In this document: positions 13,588-14,287 of the stretch, in pieces
Numbering within the stretch: the first letter of the stretch is position 1
Layout of the letters: each line of letters begins with the position of its first letter
NCBI GenBank assembly: GCA_031430875.1
Contig: JANPCI010000183.1
Span: forward strand, 1-14,287
DNA: 14,287 nt
Reading direction: 5' to 3'
Source of the DNA: Sva-07 sp031430875
Lineage (GTDB): Bacteria > Actinomycetota > Acidimicrobiia > Acidimicrobiales > Ilumatobacteraceae
The notes under the pieces: generated by a model
The model's input: only the letters and a program-made list of their open reading frames with translations
Databases searched by the model: none
What the model was told of the DNA's origin: nothing
Made by a program: the position numbers and the translations under genes

Positions 13588-14287
13588 TCAACGCATTCGA
13601 CGCATGTGCACCGACTGCACCAGTCCGAACATCGCGAAGTACACGATCAGACCCGAGCCGCCGTAGGAGATGAACGGCAACGGAAGTCCGGTCACCGGCA
13701 TGATTCGCAGCGTCATCGCAACGTTTTGAAACGTCTGCCACAGCACCATCGTGAACACGCCGGCACACAGGTACGTCCCCAGCAGGTCGCGTGACAGGCT
13801 GGCAATTCGCCAGATCCTCACGAGTGCGACCCCGATGAGCCCGAGCACGACGGCCGATCCGACCAGCCCGAACTGCTCGCCGATCGCCGCGAACGGAAAA
13901 TCGGCCCACATCACCGGAATGTCGCGACCGTTCGTCAACGGCCCCTGGAGCCAACCCTTTCCCCAGATCCCGCCAGTCCCGATCGCCCGCATGGCGTTTT
14001 CGGCCTGATACAGGTCGTCCTGGTTGGCGGCCGCCGGGTTGACGAGCGCCCGGATTCGGGCAGCTTGATAGCTGTTCACCAACCGGCCGACGAACGCCGC
14101 GAGCACCGTCATCACCGACAGCAAGGTGATCAGAGCGATGTAGCGGGCCTTGGCACCGGCCACGAGAAGCACTCCCATTGCCATCGACACGAGCACCGAC
14201 GCCGACCCGAGGTCGGGTTGGATGATGACGAGGACGGCAGGCGCGCCGACGATCAGCAACCCGCCGAGGAATCGGGGATACGACACC
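13588..14287 (-). CDS. rodA: RodA/FtsW-type peptidoglycan polymerase (partial)
   Basis: The C-terminal 230 or so residues of a SEDS-family membrane protein; the N-terminal part lies beyond the right window edge (full RodA is usually 370-450 residues). SEDS proteins polymerise glycan strands from lipid II in the cytoplasmic membrane, RodA for elongation and FtsW for division. Visible marks are IIQPDLGSA (about residue 21-29 of the visible part), QAENAMRAIGTGGIWGKGW, a DFPFAAIGEQFGLVG segment and PVTGLPLPFISYGGSG close to the C-terminus, with several hydrophobic membrane segments between them. The PVTGxPLPFISYGGS motif is shared by RodA and FtsW; the short basic tail (HMRRMR) and the distance from division genes favour RodA. 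Its likely partner, a class B penicillin-binding protein, would be upstream and outside. Confidence 0.9.
   Translation of the reverse strand, partial: VSYPRFLGGLLIVGAPAVLVIIQPDLGSASVLVSMAMGVLLVAGAKARYIALITLLSVMTVLAAFVGRLVNSYQAARIRALVNPAAANQDDLYQAENAMRAIGTGGIWGKGWLQGPLTNGRDIPVMWADFPFAAIGEQFGLVGSAVVLGLIGVALVRIWRIASLSRDLLGTYLCAGVFTMVLWQTFQNVAMTLRIMPVTGLPLPFISYGGSGLIVYFAMFGLVQSVHMRRMR

Noticed and set aside
13230..13673. 147-codon plus-strand frame in the rodA-rne gap
   Set aside because: It overlaps the ends of two real genes, is Arg-rich and has no ribosome binding site or recognisable domain.
1..14287. tRNA, rRNA, CRISPR arrays, insertion sequences or phage genes
   Set aside because: I looked for these on both strands and saw no cloverleaf, spaced repeat array, transposase or integrase-like product.

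Overview
The window looks like a chromosomal stretch of a high-GC actinobacterium. The gene order rpmB / DAK2-domain kinase / recG / rsmD / coaD / coiled-coil protein / DUF177 protein is typical of Actinobacteria. The acidic proteins, GTG starts, weak Shine-Dalgarno sequences and the cysteine-bearing bL28 suggest a marine or freshwater Acidimicrobiia (Ilumatobacter-like) lineage. The lineage is an inference; no rRNA or other marker settles it.

Layout. Bases 1-6275 are nearly all minus strand. Reading in the direction of transcription they hold a FakA-like kinase and recG (ATGA overlap), then rsmD and coaD (ATGA overlap), a coiled-coil protein and a DUF177/YceD protein. One small zinc-ribbon gene (2260-2448, plus strand) sits between recG and rsmD. 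A short divergent region with five 11-bp tandem repeats (6320-6374) separates this block from plus-strand rpmB, a small cold-shock-like OB-fold gene and GTP-dependent PEP carboxykinase (pckG). A strong bidirectional hairpin terminator (8959-8985) lies between pckG and the convergent rplU-rpmA pair. The rest is minus strand: rodA (its 5' end beyond the window), a 309-base gap, RNase E/G, a small IscA/HesB-like gene, an alkylsulfatase-like metallo-beta-lactamase, then rplU and rpmA.

Main discovery. The gene at 10933-11241 has an in-frame TGA at codon 30 (11152-11154). The frame is open on both sides of it. The TGA falls where IscA/HesB proteins carry their first Fe-S ligand cysteine. Twenty bases after the TGA a perfect 6-bp stem with a GGTC tetraloop begins its loop, in the place and form of a bacterial SECIS element. 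I read it as a selenocysteine-containing IscA/HesB-like protein, which ordinary gene calling would miss or shorten to its C-terminal 67 codons. It lies 21 bp upstream of the alkylsulfatase-like hydrolase, and the pair interrupts the usual rne-rplU-rpmA order, so the two may work together. The selenocysteine machinery itself (selA, selB, selC, selD) is not in the window.

The rest is core housekeeping: translation (bL28, bL21, bL27), rRNA modification (RsmD), RNA decay (RNase E/G), recombination (RecG), CoA synthesis (CoaD), cell shape (RodA), fatty-acid phosphorylation (FakA-like) and gluconeogenesis (PckG).
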